Source of the DNA: Synergistaceae bacterium OttesenSCG-928-D05
GTDB lineage: Bacteria > Synergistota > Synergistia > Synergistales > Synergistaceae
Direction: 5' to 3'
Assembly (NCBI GenBank): GCA_030266985.1
Contig: JAJDJB010000014.1
Coordinates: 1-38,668 of the forward strand
Length of the DNA stretch: 38,668 nt
The position numbers were made by a program, and so were the translations under genes. This document shows, one piece after another, positions 30,522-38,668 of the stretch. A model generated the notes under the pieces. The model made no database searches. It worked only from the letters and a program-made list of their open reading frames with translations, and was not told the DNA's origin. Every line of letters begins with the position of its first letter. Position 1 is the first letter of the stretch.

Positions 30522-32291
30522 ATGTTGAAGGGACAAAGAAGAAATTTTGTGTTAGGTGTGCTGATGTTAATCGCGGTAATGTTTGCGTTCGCCGGGGCGG
30601 CGCGCGCAGCGGAAGTGGAAGCAACGAAAACAACAGGGGCGCCGCTCGCAGTCGGCGCATACGCAAACGGCGACACGCTCGTCGTGACGGGTGACGCTTT
30701 GGAACTGGGAGAAGAGGAGGACGATATGGGAGACTGGGGTATTCTGGCTGCGCTTCCCAACTCCTTTAAGCTGCGTTTTGAAAACGGACAGACCGTGATT
30801 CCGGAAGTCGCGCTCATGGACGCGCGGCTTCTAGAAATAGAGGGGCGCGACGTCACGGAGATCGGCGGATGGGCGTTTGCCTACACGCCGCTCACCAAAG
30901 CGGTCTTTCCCGCGGTTGAGAATATCGAAGAAAATCCTTTCGTCGTCATAAGCTCGCTGAACGCGGACGGCCTGCAACTGAACGAAGACGCGTTTTCGGT
31001 GGACGCCGATAACGGCATTCTCTACAGCAAAGACGGCTCGCGCATCGTGAGCTATCTGTTCACGAACAACGCGACCGCGTTTACCGCGCCGAAGGGCGTA
31101 ACCGAAATCGCGGATTCCGCATTCGCGGCGGCAATGAAGCTCGAAAGCGTTTCACTGCCGAACGTCCGCCTCATCGGAGACAGCGCTTTCGTAAGCAGCG
31201 GCAAAATAAAGACGCTTTCGGCGCCAAACGTCGTGCGCGTGGGCTCGCTTGCGTTCTTGCAGTGCACAGGCCTTACGACGCTCTATTTGCCGAAGGCGGA
31301 AATTTTAGACTACCAGGCGTTCGCCGCGTGTCAGAACCTTACGGGCGCGTCGCTGCCGAACGTGAAGTCGATCGGCGAAGGCGCTTTCTTTAACAACTCA
31401 AAGCTCGCGAGCATCTCGATCCCGAAGGCGGAATTCATCGGAGAACACGCTTTCGCTTCGATGCACGGCCTGACCGTTTTGGAACTTGGCGCGGAAGTAC
31501 CGGTAGTAAGCGGCGATGCGTTTACAAACAACCAAAAGAAGATGCTTCTGCTGACGCCCGCTCCGGAAAACTTCGCGGCGGCGCTTGCGGATTTCCAGTC
31601 CGTCGAAGCCATTTTGCGCGCGGAGATCACGCAGAGCCCCGTAACTTTGCTGGAGGGCGACAAACTGACGCTCTCCGCGGTAATCGAAAACACGGAGGCG
31701 CCCTATCAGTGGAGCCTGAACGGAACCGCGCTTCCCGCGGCGACCGAAACGCTTTACGAAAAAGAGGCCGCTGCGGCAGGTGACTTGGGACTCTACGCGA
31801 TGCAGTTCGGCTACAACGGAAAGACGTACAGCACCGCACCGATCGGCGTAGCGTTCGCCGTTCCGGAACTTTCTCTGACGCCCGCCGCGGAGACCGTAGC
31901 GCAGGGCGCGCAAGCCGACCGGATCTTCACGCTGCGCGCGCACTTCGGCGACAAGGACTTTACGATCGCGGAGTTTAACCTGGCGGGGGACATCGACGAC
32001 GCGGGACTTATGTTTGAAAAAACGGGCGCGGCAACTTTCCGCGTGCACGGCGTGCCCACGAAACCTGGCAGCTATTCGCTGCGCGTGACCGCGAAAGTAT
32101 CCGGTTATGCGGACGATTTCACGACGGGCGCGGTGATCACCGTCACGGAAGGCAACGGCGGAACGCCCGAAACACCCGGCCCCGGCACACCCTGCTACAC
32201 AAGCGGGTCGAGCGGATGCTCCGCGGTCTCGCTTGCGGGACTTTCACTGCTCCTTATTCCGCTTGCGCTGATGCGGGGCAAAAAGAAATAA
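30522..32291 (+). CDS. BspA-like leucine-rich repeat protein with Synerg-CTERM end
   Basis: This 589-residue secreted protein has a signal peptide (hydrophobic core about 8-24, cleavage near ARA/AEV). Residues about 80-340 hold repeated LRR_5/BspA-type units such as VTEIGGWAFAYTPLTKAVFPAVENI and SIGEGAFFNNSKLASISIPKAEFI. Two Ig-like segments follow (about 360-530), then a Pro/Thr/Gly linker. The C-terminus, SGCSAVSLAGLSLLLIPLALMRGKKK, has Gly-Cys-Ser, a hydrophobic helix and a basic tail: the Synerg-CTERM layout. The ATG at 30522 was chosen over 30507 because GAGAGG lies 7 bases before it. It is probably surface-attached after C-terminal processing, with a binding role; the ligand is unknown. 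Confidence 0.88.
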   Translation: MLKGQRRNFVLGVLMLIAVMFAFAGAARAAEVEATKTTGAPLAVGAYANGDTLVVTGDALELGEEEDDMGDWGILAALPNSFKLRFENGQTVIPEVALMDARLLEIEGRDVTEIGGWAFAYTPLTKAVFPAVENIEENPFVVISSLNADGLQLNEDAFSVDADNGILYSKDGSRIVSYLFTNNATAFTAPKGVTEIADSAFAAAMKLESVSLPNVRLIGDSAFVSSGKIKTLSAPNVVRVGSLAFLQCTGLTTLYLPKAEILDYQAFAACQNLTGASLPNVKSIGEGAFFNNSKLASISIPKAEFIGEHAFASMHGLTVLELGAEVPVVSGDAFTNNQKKMLLLTPAPENFAAALADFQSVEAILRAEITQSPVTLLEGDKLTLSAVIENTEAPYQWSLNGTALPAATETLYEKEAAAAGDLGLYAMQFGYNGKTYSTAPIGVAFAVPELSLTPAAETVAQGAQADRIFTLRAHFGDKDFTIAEFNLAGDIDDAGLMFEKTGAATFRVHGVPTKPGSYSLRVTAKVSGYADDFTTGAVITVTEGNGGTPETPGPGTPCYTSGSSGCSAVSLAGLSLLLIPLALMRGKKK

Positions 32292-32310
32292 AAATTCCAT
32301 TTACAAAAGA

Positions 32311-32343
32311 AAAAATTTCCGCTTTCGGGCGGAAATTTTTTTT
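32311..32343 (+). terminator. Intrinsic terminator of the LRR protein gene
   Basis: AAAAATTTCCGC (32311-32322) pairs perfectly with GCGGAAATTTTT (32329-32340), followed by TTT. The stem is symmetric enough to work in both directions. Confidence 0.88.
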
Positions 32344-32462
32344 GCCTTGCATCGAAAATCCAAAACCAAAAATGCGCGTAATTATATTCGCGCCGGCAAA
32401 AGGTGTAAAATAGTCGCTGCAAATTGATTTCGTAAGCAGACGCAGCAGGAAGGAAAGCAAAA

Positions 32463-34727
32463 ATGCCCGAACGTACCGACGACAGAATCGCGATTATCAA
32501 CGCAAACGAAAATAATCTGAAGAACGTTTCTCTTAAAATCCCAAAAAAGAGAATCACCGTTTTTACAGGCGTCTCGGGCTCCGGCAAATCCTCGCTTTGC
32601 CTGGACACGATCGCTGCCGCGTCGCGCCGCGAACTAAACGAAACGTTCCCAAGTTTCGTCCAGCAGTTTCTGCCGAAATACGGAAGACCGGACGTCGAGC
32701 GCATCGAAAACCTGCCCGTCACGATCGTAATCGACCAGAAAAAGCCGGCCGCAAACACGCGCTCCACCGTCGGGACCTACACAGACATCTACGCGCTGCT
32801 GCGCCTCCTTTTTTCGCGCGTCGGCGCGCCGTTCGTCGGCTATTCGGACTCGTTTTCCTTCAACCATCCGGCGGGTAAGTGCCCGCGCTGCGACGGACTC
32901 GGCGAGGTGACGGAGCTCGACATCCACAAGCTCGTCGACTTCGACAAATGTCTGAACGACGAAGACGTGATCCACTTCCCCACGTTCACGACGGGGATGT
33001 GGCGCTGGAAGCGCTACGCCTATAGCGGCCTTTTCGACCTGGATAAAAAAATCAAAGATTATTCGAAAGAGGAACTCGACCTGTTCCTCTACTCGCCGCA
33101 AATACGGCTCAAGAACCCGCCCGCAAACTGGCCGAAGTCGGCAAAGTTCGAAGGGATGTTCCCGCGCATGTACCGCAGCATCATCCGCACGAAGGAAGGG
33201 CAGCGCCAGAAAAAAGTGCTCGACAAAATGATCACGACGTTCCTCTGCCCGGACTGCGGCGGCTCGCGCGTCAACGAAAAAATCAGAAGCTGCATGATAA
33301 ACGGAAAAAATATCGCGGACGTGACGGCGATGGCGATTCCGGAGGCGATCGACTTCGTGAAATTCATCGACGCGCCGCTCGCGGTCGACCTGAAACGCGA
33401 ACTGATCCGCCGCCTTTCCGCGCTTGAGCGAATCGGGCTCGGCTACCTTTCGCTGAGCCGCGGCACCGGCACGCTCTCCGGCGGCGAAGCGCAGCGCATC
33501 AAAATCGCAAAATACATCAACTCCGCGCTCACGGACATGGCCTACGTACTCGACGAACCGAGCGTCGGTCTTCACCCGCACGACATCGACCTGCTCCGCG
33601 ATTCGCTGATCGGACTCCGGGAGCACGGCAACACGATCCTCATCGTCGAACACCACCGGGAGATCATAAAACTCGCGGACCACATCGTCGACCTCGGCCC
33701 CAAAGCGGGCAGCGGCGGCGGGGAAATCATGTTCGAAGGCACCTACGACGAACTGCTTCGCGCCGATAACCTGACCGGCAGGACGCTCCAGAAAAAAACG
33801 CCGCTCAAAACGAACCTGCGCGCGCCCGAAAGCTGGTTCGAAATCAAAAACGCGACGCTGCACAACCTGCAAAATGTTTCTCTGGGCCTGCCGCTCGGCG
33901 TTCTGACGGTCATCGCGGGAGTCGCGGGCTCCGGGAAAAGTTCGCTCATGGAATTTTTCAAAGACGCGTATCCCGAAGAGATCATCTCCATCCGTCAGAA
34001 AGACATCGGGATCAATCTGCGTTCGACTCCGGCCACATACCTAGACATTGCGGACGACATCCGCGCGCTCTTTGCGAAAACCAACCGCATCGCGCAGGCA
34101 AACTTCAGCTACAACTCGAAAGGCGGCTGCCCGGCCTGCGGCGGCAAAGGCGTAATCGTATCGGAAATGGCCTTCATGGACGCGATCGAAACGCAATGCG
34201 ATCTGTGCCGCGGCAAACGCTTTTCGCAGGACGTGCTCGTCTACAAATACCGCGGCAAAAACATTGCCGAAGTACTCGACATGACCGTCGACGATGCGCT
34301 CTTGTTTTTCGCGGGCGAACCGTTCTGCGCCAAACTGACCTCGCTTGCGCGCGTCGGACTCGGATACCTGCACCTGAACCAGTCGATGACCACCCTCTCG
34401 GGCGGCGAACTGCAGCGCGTGAAACTCGCGAGCCAGCTGAACCGCAAAGGCGCGGTCTTCATCCTCGACGAACCGACGGACGGCCTTCACCTGGACGACG
34501 TAAAGAAATTAACGGACCTGTTCAGCGAACTCGTCGACGCGGGGAATTCGCTTTTTGTCGTAACGCACAGCATCGAAGTCATGAAAGAGGCGGACTGGAT
34601 CGTAGAAATGGGACCGGGCGGCGGCATGTCCGGCGGCAGAGTCCTGTTCACCGGCACGCCGGAAGAAATGCTGCGCGCGGAGCAATCCATCACACAGCCC
34701 TATTTAAAAGAAAGCATGCCGAAATAG
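32463..34727 (+). CDS. Compact UvrA-like ABC ATPase
   Basis: This 754-residue protein has two ABC ATPase cassettes in the UvrA arrangement: Walker A GVSGSGKSS (36-44) with signature LSGGEAQR, and GVAGSGKSS with LSGGELQR. Walker B segments are VLDEPSVGLHPHD and ILDEPTDGLHLDD. Zinc-finger cysteines are CPRCDG, CPDCGG, CPACGG and CDLC. It is about 190 residues shorter than housekeeping UvrA (~940). The segment between the first Walker A and the first CxxC is short, which fits loss of the UvrB-binding domain, as in UvrA2 and in drug self-resistance homologues. It probably binds damaged or drug-modified DNA without handing it to UvrB. AAGGAAAG precedes the ATG. It sits between two secreted-protein genes, with its own terminator. 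Confidence 0.88.
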   Translation: MPERTDDRIAIINANENNLKNVSLKIPKKRITVFTGVSGSGKSSLCLDTIAAASRRELNETFPSFVQQFLPKYGRPDVERIENLPVTIVIDQKKPAANTRSTVGTYTDIYALLRLLFSRVGAPFVGYSDSFSFNHPAGKCPRCDGLGEVTELDIHKLVDFDKCLNDEDVIHFPTFTTGMWRWKRYAYSGLFDLDKKIKDYSKEELDLFLYSPQIRLKNPPANWPKSAKFEGMFPRMYRSIIRTKEGQRQKKVLDKMITTFLCPDCGGSRVNEKIRSCMINGKNIADVTAMAIPEAIDFVKFIDAPLAVDLKRELIRRLSALERIGLGYLSLSRGTGTLSGGEAQRIKIAKYINSALTDMAYVLDEPSVGLHPHDIDLLRDSLIGLREHGNTILIVEHHREIIKLADHIVDLGPKAGSGGGEIMFEGTYDELLRADNLTGRTLQKKTPLKTNLRAPESWFEIKNATLHNLQNVSLGLPLGVLTVIAGVAGSGKSSLMEFFKDAYPEEIISIRQKDIGINLRSTPATYLDIADDIRALFAKTNRIAQANFSYNSKGGCPACGGKGVIVSEMAFMDAIETQCDLCRGKRFSQDVLVYKYRGKNIAEVLDMTVDDALLFFAGEPFCAKLTSLARVGLGYLHLNQSMTTLSGGELQRVKLASQLNRKGAVFILDEPTDGLHLDDVKKLTDLFSELVDAGNSLFVVTHSIEVMKEADWIVEMGPGGGMSGGRVLFTGTPEEMLRAEQSITQPYLKESMPK

Positions 34728-34739
34728 AGCAAGAAAAAA

Positions 34740-34758
34740 GGCCGGGAATTTCCCGGCC
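34740..34758. terminator. Bidirectional terminator between convergent genes
   Basis: GGCCGGGA (34740-34747) pairs with TCCCGGCC (34751-34758). On the minus strand it is followed by TTTTTTCTT, and on the plus strand by GATTTATTT. It lies between the UvrA-like stop (34727) and the convergent small-protein stop (34762). Confidence 0.85.
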
Positions 34759-34761
34759 GAT

Positions 34762-35229
34762 TTATTTCCTTCTTATTATATATGCTGCAAAAACGGGGAG
34801 CAGAAACGCAAGCCACCCTGCCTGGGCGGCGCTGCATCCGCCGCCGCCGATATAAATTCCGCCCCAGCCCCAGTCGTCGTACACACGGACCTTCAGTTGC
34901 TGGCTAACAGTCGTGCCGTCGTAGTTAACGATCCGCACGACGATCCACGTATCGCCCTCTCTATGTCCATAAACCCTGCCCGTCTGCGATACGCTGGCGA
35001 CCCAAGAGTCTTCCGAGAAATATTCCGTCCGCTCCCACTCGGCATTCGCCGGAAAAACGGTGAAATGGATCTGGTACGACTCGTCATCGTATATTTTTAT
35101 ATACGTATCGCGGAGCGCGAACGACTCCACCTTCGGCGCGGCATGTGAGGGCGCGACGCAAAAAAGAAGCAAAAGCGCGCCAATCAAAAATAATCCTAAA
35201 TATTTTTTCTTTCGTACGTTCATCCGCAT
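34762..35229 (-). CDS. Small secreted Ig-like protein with Synerg-CTERM end
   Basis: This 155-residue protein has a signal peptide (KKKYLGLFLIGALLLLFCVAPSHA, about 7-30). A single beta-rich domain follows (about 35-122), resembling bacterial Ig-like group 2: IHFTVFPANAEWERTEYFSEDSWVASVSQTGRVYGHREGDTWIVVRI. The C-terminus, GGGGCSAAQAGWLAFLLPVFAAYIIRRK, is the Synerg-CTERM layout. The ATG at 35229 was chosen, with AGGA 9 bases upstream; an upstream in-frame start at 35298 would overlap the HAD gene and lengthen the N-terminus before the signal peptide. It follows the HAD hydrolase gene by 16 bases. It is probably a small cell-surface protein. Confidence 0.8.
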   Translation of the reverse strand: MRMNVRKKKYLGLFLIGALLLLFCVAPSHAAPKVESFALRDTYIKIYDDESYQIHFTVFPANAEWERTEYFSEDSWVASVSQTGRVYGHREGDTWIVVRIVNYDGTTVSQQLKVRVYDDWGWGGIYIGGGGCSAAQAGWLAFLLPVFAAYIIRRK

Positions 35230-35245
35230 CACCGCATTTCCTGCT

Positions 35246-36124
35246 TTACTCGGGCGTATTGCGCTTCTCAAGCGGCGTCTGCATCTTGTACATTTCATAC
35301 GCGGCCGCGATTTTATCGAGCGCCAGTTTTACATATGTGTGGATTTCAGATCCGTCGCGATAATCGGCGGGGGCGACGAAGTTGACGCGTCCGTCGTGCA
35401 GCAAACGCAGTGCCGCCGCCTTGTTGCCGCGCGTTTTCGCGTTGTAAACCGCAATCGACTGGCCGCCCTGATTTTTGACAAGCTTCATGCAAGGGATGTC
35501 CGTGCTCCCGTCGCCAAGATAGATCATACGGGAGAACGGAACGCGGCGCTCCTGCTCCGGTACAAACTCGTTGACGGATTCGTTGTCGGAGATGTCTTCT
35601 ATCCCCTTGTTGATGCGAAACAGATACTGCGTCTTTGTCGTGTAGTTCACCACGTTCGCGGGCCACGTCGCAACGCCGTGCTTGTCGTATAGGTACGAAC
35701 AGGCGTAAATTTCCTTAAACACTTTCTTTTTATGCAGAATCGTGCCTTCGATCATCTCTTTGATTCCAGAAGAGATAATATAATGTTCAATCTGCAGCCC
35801 CTTTTCTTTGCCGTACCCGCCCACCAGGTCGAACCACTCCGGTACGCCGTCAAAAAGTTCCACGGAGGCGCCCTGCGCGGTAAAAGACTCGCGCGTAATA
35901 CAGATATCCGTTCCTATCGTCTTGTCCAGCATCAGCTTCATATAGGAAAGGATCGGATCCGCGCCGTTCTTTTTCGCAAGATCCTTCGCGTCCTCCCAGA
36001 ATTTTTGCGGCGGGATGCTCAGACTCGGGATAAAATTATATTCCTGCATGTTCTTCGGAGAAAGCGTTCCGTCAAAGTCGTAACAAATCGCGACAACCGG
36101 CTTGTGTGTATTTTTTGCGGACAT
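35246..36124 (-). CDS. HAD-superfamily phosphatase-like hydrolase
   Basis: This 292-residue cytoplasmic protein has HAD motif I in YDFDGTLS (D16 nucleophile, D18), a threonine/serine motif II in the HYIISSGIKEMIEG region, and motif IV in YLGDGSTDIPCMKLV. Between them is an alpha-helical cap. The layout resembles phosphoserine phosphatase-like members; the substrate is unknown. The ATG at 36124 follows GGTGAGG by 2-3 bases and the longer GGCGGTGAGG track; an in-frame start at 36193 lies within the preceding terminator hairpin region and is rejected. It is first in a pair with the small Synerg-CTERM protein gene (16-base gap). Confidence 0.85.
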   Translation of the reverse strand: MSAKNTHKPVVAICYDFDGTLSPKNMQEYNFIPSLSIPPQKFWEDAKDLAKKNGADPILSYMKLMLDKTIGTDICITRESFTAQGASVELFDGVPEWFDLVGGYGKEKGLQIEHYIISSGIKEMIEGTILHKKKVFKEIYACSYLYDKHGVATWPANVVNYTTKTQYLFRINKGIEDISDNESVNEFVPEQERRVPFSRMIYLGDGSTDIPCMKLVKNQGGQSIAVYNAKTRGNKAAALRLLHDGRVNFVAPADYRDGSEIHTYVKLALDKIAAAYEMYKMQTPLEKRNTPE

Positions 36125-36192
36125 ATCCTCACCGCCTTGTTTTTCTGTCGCTTTATTATAGCAGTCCGCGCGCGGGAATGCCTCATACGACA

Positions 36193-36222
36193 AAAAAACC
36201 GGCGCTCTCGCGCCGGTTTTTT
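36193..36222 (-). terminator. Intrinsic terminator of the 770-residue secreted protein gene
   Basis: AAAAAACCGGCGC (36193-36205) pairs with GCGCCGGTTTTTT (36210-36222) around a 4-base loop, 25 bases after the minus-strand stop at 36247. The T run is present in both directions. Confidence 0.9.
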
Positions 36223-36246
36223 ATTACGTTTGCCGGATATCTTTAT

Positions 36247-38559
36247 TTATTTTCTATTCTTACGCAGGAAAGGCAACAACGCAAACGCAAGCAACGCGAC
36301 CGATGCCGCGCCCGTGCTGCATCCGCCGCCGCCACCGCCGCCGCCGTTGCTGGAAGTATCTTCATCGGGTTTCACTCCGGTATCAGGAGAAACAACGTCA
36401 TCCGAAATAACCGGATCTACGATGGGCGCCTTTTTGCGTGTTCCGGTGTAACGATGCGTGATCAGCTTCCCAAACGAAACTTCGTCGTCCGCGGTCACGA
36501 CAATTTCTTCCTCAGGAGCAGGAGCTTCAGGTGCAGGGGCTTCCAGATAAGAAAGATAGAGCGTGATCCGGTCAACCGAAGCCTGATGAATTTCAATCAC
36601 CGCATCGCGCGAAAGCACTTCTGCCGCGGAGCTGTCTTCAATCGTGACCTGGAAAGTTCCCATCGGGAACCTGTAGTCTGCGCTGGGTATTTCGCCAAGC
36701 GTTTCCCACAGAAGAAGCAAGGCCGCATTGCCATCCGCCGAAAGCGCCGTACCCTCCATCTTAACCCCAAGGAGCAGCTCCTTACCGGACGCAAGTTCCG
36801 AACGCAGCGTCATGAGACCGGAACCATTGGCGATTTGAATGTCAGGCTTCTCGTCCCAGGGCTCTTCAAGCACTTCCGCCGAGAGTGCGCCAAACGCCGT
36901 CAATGCATCTTCGTCCATCTCACCAAGCGCACGCAACGTATCGGGGTATGACATCAGCGCAACGAGCAGGTCCTCAATCTCTTCGGTGTTCTTCCAGAAA
37001 TATTGGAACGTGTTGTAATCTCTGAAATGATCAAGAACCACATCCCGCTGGGCTTTCTCAAGACCAAGAAGATCGAGCAATCCTGAGACAATGTTTTTCA
37101 CCCCATATGTTTTGCCGCTAACCTTAAATCCCGTCCAAACGGTATCCCAATTTTTCTCATCAAGAGAGAGGCCTATGAGTTTTCCATATTTCTCTATAGT
37201 TTTAAACACAGACTGAATTCCATTTATCGCGTCTCCAACCCAGCCGATAATTGTGTTCGTCATCTGGCCCTCACCGGTATCGGCAAGCTGGTTCGCGATT
37301 GCTTTTCGGTCGTCCGAGCTTAGTTTTTCGGCAATCGAACTGAATATCGTTTTACGTAGGTCCGCGTCAATTGCAGCAAGCGAGCCTAAAAGATCACCGC
37401 GCTGTCCCGCTGTCAGCATAGATACTACGCTGAGCGCTTCAGGCGGCAGTTCTTTTTCGGACAGAACCGCTTCCACGTTCCATTCTCCGTCTAGTTTACG
37501 CTCCGTTACGACCGCTTCGCTGGAACCATCGCGTACAGCCGTATAGATTTCTGTTTTAAATTTTGCGCCGGCTTCTGGCGCCTCAACAGACGTGAGGACG
37601 ACCAGCTTAAACGAATCGGATCCAGTCTGATGCAGGCGCATCTGGACGTCACCGTCGTCAATATCGCGCCGCGCAACGCTTGCCCAATAAGGCACGTCGC
37701 TATAGACCGGGTCTTTGATACCGCTCACGCCTCCAACTTCTTCAGAAGAAACCGTCCAGCGGCAAATTTCCTGCGCGTCCGCGCCAAGCGCGTAAACGAC
37801 AGATATTTTCTCAATCCGTTCTGGAGATGCGTCTACGATCTTTGCAGAGATTGCTGCGGTACCCTCTCCTTGCCCAAGCGAAGTACCGAGATAACTTTTA
37901 AGGGTTGCAAGGTTGCCGCAAAGTTTTCCCTGGCTCATTGCAAAAATATCTGGCAAAGAATCGGGATTCGCAAAGACAAAGCGCAGGAAGCGCTCAAAGT
38001 CGTTCGTATATTTCGTATTGGAATATGTTTTCAAAAGCGGGCTAACAAAAAGCATCGCAAGAGCATCGATCTTCTCGTATTCCGAACGCAGCTTGTCGAC
38101 AAGCGCGCCTGCTTCTTCCTCGTTTCCCGAATAAGAAGCCAGCAGCGCGGAAAGCTCTTTCCATTTATCATACCGAACGTAGTCAACGATTAGCGGCGTG
38201 TTTTCGGCAAGTGCTTCCTGATAATAAAACGAAAGCTCATTCTTTATATAATCAGCAGCGTCTTCCAGTTTCTCATTATCCAACAGCGTGCCCAAAAGAG
38301 AATGTCCGAGCAATTCCGTACGGATATCGTCGTTCTCAAAGCTCGTCATGATATCCAAAAACTCCGCGCGCAATGCAATATCCATCCCTGCATCGCCAAA
38401 CAACCCATCCGTGTAAGGCATTTCCGTCACGGAGACCGTAATGTTCCAATCCCCGCCAAGCAAATAAGTTGTCAAATCCGGCCTGGGCGCCGCGTACGCG
38501 TTGCCCGAAGCAGGAAACAAAGCACAAACAATTAAGAGCAACATTAATATTTTTTTCAT
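36247..38559 (-). CDS. Large secreted protein of unknown function with Synerg-CTERM end
   Basis: This 770-residue protein has a signal peptide (KKILMLLLIVCALFPASGNAYA, about 2-23). I do not recognise the body. It is largely helical and acidic to about residue 510 (for example TAISAKIVDASPERIEKISVVYALG), with short segments resembling lipocalin-like or THAP-type repeats starting GDWNITVSV (about 35) and DGEWNVEAVLSEKELP (about 360). A beta-rich part with an APAPEAPAPEEE linker follows. The C-terminus, a run of eight Gly then CSTGAASVALLAFALLPFLRKNRK, is a Synerg-CTERM signal. The ATG at 38559 has AAGGA 6 bases upstream. It is probably anchored or released at the cell surface. The two GxWN(I/V) segments hint at an internal duplication. 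Confidence 0.78.
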   Translation of the reverse strand: MKKILMLLLIVCALFPASGNAYAAPRPDLTTYLLGGDWNITVSVTEMPYTDGLFGDAGMDIALRAEFLDIMTSFENDDIRTELLGHSLLGTLLDNEKLEDAADYIKNELSFYYQEALAENTPLIVDYVRYDKWKELSALLASYSGNEEEAGALVDKLRSEYEKIDALAMLFVSPLLKTYSNTKYTNDFERFLRFVFANPDSLPDIFAMSQGKLCGNLATLKSYLGTSLGQGEGTAAISAKIVDASPERIEKISVVYALGADAQEICRWTVSSEEVGGVSGIKDPVYSDVPYWASVARRDIDDGDVQMRLHQTGSDSFKLVVLTSVEAPEAGAKFKTEIYTAVRDGSSEAVVTERKLDGEWNVEAVLSEKELPPEALSVVSMLTAGQRGDLLGSLAAIDADLRKTIFSSIAEKLSSDDRKAIANQLADTGEGQMTNTIIGWVGDAINGIQSVFKTIEKYGKLIGLSLDEKNWDTVWTGFKVSGKTYGVKNIVSGLLDLLGLEKAQRDVVLDHFRDYNTFQYFWKNTEEIEDLLVALMSYPDTLRALGEMDEDALTAFGALSAEVLEEPWDEKPDIQIANGSGLMTLRSELASGKELLLGVKMEGTALSADGNAALLLLWETLGEIPSADYRFPMGTFQVTIEDSSAAEVLSRDAVIEIHQASVDRITLYLSYLEAPAPEAPAPEEEIVVTADDEVSFGKLITHRYTGTRKKAPIVDPVISDDVVSPDTGVKPDEDTSSNGGGGGGGGCSTGAASVALLAFALLPFLRKNRK

Positions 38560-38601
38560 TTGGCGTCCTTGCCTTTCTTTCATTAAAAAAGTAATTGTAA
38601 A

Positions 38602-38640
38602 AGCTGGCGGCCCTACGGCCGCCAGCTCTATATTGTTGCG
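38602..38640 (-). terminator. Terminator of an upstream gene; possible copy 4 of the structured 3' element
   Basis: AGCTGGCGGCC (38602-38612) pairs with 38617-38627 around a 4-base loop; the minus strand continues with T-rich sequence. It is led by CAACAATATAGAG, similar to the CAACAATTGAGAG lead of copies 2 and 3. The inner CGTA/TACG stem is absent. It presumably serves a minus-strand gene ending beyond the window. Confidence 0.6.
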
Positions 38641-38668
38641 TATTAGATTTTACGATGCATTACTTCCT

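Overview
The window looks like chromosomal DNA from a member of the Synergistota (Cloacibacillus/Synergistes-like), a diderm amino-acid-fermenting anaerobe. The main evidence is three secreted proteins that end in a Gly/Cys-Ser motif, a hydrophobic helix and a basic tail (30522-32291, 34762-35229, 36247-38559), which is the layout of the Synerg-CTERM sorting signal. An autotransporter with an outer-membrane barrel, a pyruvate:ferredoxin oxidoreductase and a proline/ornithine gene group fit the same picture. All identifications come from reading the sequence and from family knowledge; no database search was run.

Layout. 1-1506: the 3' end of an MFS transporter overlapping an EamA-type transporter. 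1534-3199 (minus): a DUF1622 membrane protein followed by a PLP aminotransferase. 3366-7471 (plus): a secreted von Willebrand A protein, a histidine kinase and an OmpR/PhoB-type regulator. Four TGAC(A) boxes at exact 11-bp spacing precede this group. 7483-14092 (minus): an accessory island holding a small orphan protein, an HTH protein, a beta-CASP metallo-beta-lactamase nuclease, a CbbX/SpoVK-like AAA+ ATPase, a PD-(D/E)XK nuclease-like protein and a WYL regulator. This is the best candidate for an undescribed system. 14457-17369 (minus): an autotransporter. 17931-23014 (minus): nifJ, then a carboxyltransferase (pyruvate carboxylase B / oxaloacetate decarboxylase alpha type).

23235-26624: an ornithine cyclodeaminase family gene divergent from two tandem proline racemase family genes, one with the usual Cys/Cys pair and one with Ser/Cys. 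26625-28157: a gene-poor stretch with two RelB/DinJ-like antitoxin-type genes and no toxin, one fused to a SEC-C zinc motif. Eight copies of a short repeat (consensus CGTGTAACATTGTGTGGAA) are scattered around them; a ninth lies beyond the WYL gene at 14240. 28158-30338: an MscS-type channel with a long coiled-coil N-terminus. 30522-38559: three Synerg-CTERM proteins interleaved with a compact UvrA-like ABC ATPase and a HAD hydrolase.

Two features cross region boundaries. One is the short interspersed repeat. The other is a structured element found directly 3' of three unrelated genes (14373-14435, 17841-17906, 26645-26712, possibly also 38602-38640): a conserved CAACAATTGA-like lead followed by a hairpin whose stem sequence differs between copies but stays paired.
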